This document shows, piece by piece, positions 5,321 through 5,341 of a DNA stretch of 5,341 nucleotides (position 1 is its first letter; each line of letters opens with the position of its first letter). Made by a program: the position numbers and the translations under genes. Under the pieces are notes generated by a model. The model was not told where the DNA came from, did no database searches, and saw only the letters and a list, made by a program, of their open reading frames with translations. Source of the DNA: Pseudomonadota bacterium (lineage in GTDB: Bacteria; Pseudomonadota; Alphaproteobacteria; Rhizobiales; Beijerinckiaceae); contig JAGWRL010000294.1 of the NCBI GenBank assembly GCA_028876585.1, positions 1 through 5,341 of the forward strand. Direction: 5' to 3'.

Positions 5321-5341
5321 ACTTGCGCATTGCGAACCGCA

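Noticed and set aside
5307..5330. An upstream ATG adding 8 residues to DXS
   Set aside because: No ribosome site precedes it, whereas GGAGAGGG lies before the ATG at 5306 and falls inside the extension.

Overview
The window is GC-rich chromosomal DNA. It most resembles an alphaproteobacterium of the Hyphomicrobiales (Rhizobiales), judging from the rhizobial type of its DXS, its MctP-like symporter and the third-position GC bias of all genes. No search could be run, so genus-level placement is not attempted. There is no CRISPR array, insertion sequence, phage gene, tRNA or rRNA.

Layout from left to right. The 3' end of a propionyl-CoA synthetase-type gene (prpE, plus strand) enters from the left edge and stops at 154. 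A GC-rich hairpin at 161-186 separates it from a minus-strand block transcribed towards it. In transcription order that block is a 56-residue DUF3311 membrane protein (2568-2398), an SSS-family monocarboxylate symporter like MctP (2393-822), and a type II toxin-antitoxin pair, higB (775-494) then higA (483-187). The toxin-antitoxin pair has its own palindromic operator (783-803) in the 46-base gap after mctP. To the right, across a roughly 200-base intergenic region, is a divergent TetR-family regulator (2775-3341). A 25-base inverted repeat, probably its operator, covers its start codon. That gene converges on dxs (5306-3351, minus strand), the first enzyme of the MEP isoprenoid pathway. The two stop codons lie in the opposite arms of one hairpin.

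How the parts may work together. The symporter with its DUF3311 partner probably takes up short-chain monocarboxylates such as propionate, acetate, pyruvate or lactate. PrpE would activate propionate to its CoA thioester. The TetR protein is a candidate regulator of itself and perhaps of the transporter operon. HigBA is a self-regulated addiction or stress module that appears to sit between the uptake and activation genes, and it could also receive read-through transcription from mctP. dxs is an unrelated housekeeping gene.

I found no wholly new system. The points most worth following up are the probable near-leaderless GTG start of higB beside its operator, the TetR inverted repeat over its own start codon, the uncharacterised DUF3311 protein coupled to the symporter, and a possible leader hairpin that would bury the DUF3311 start codon.
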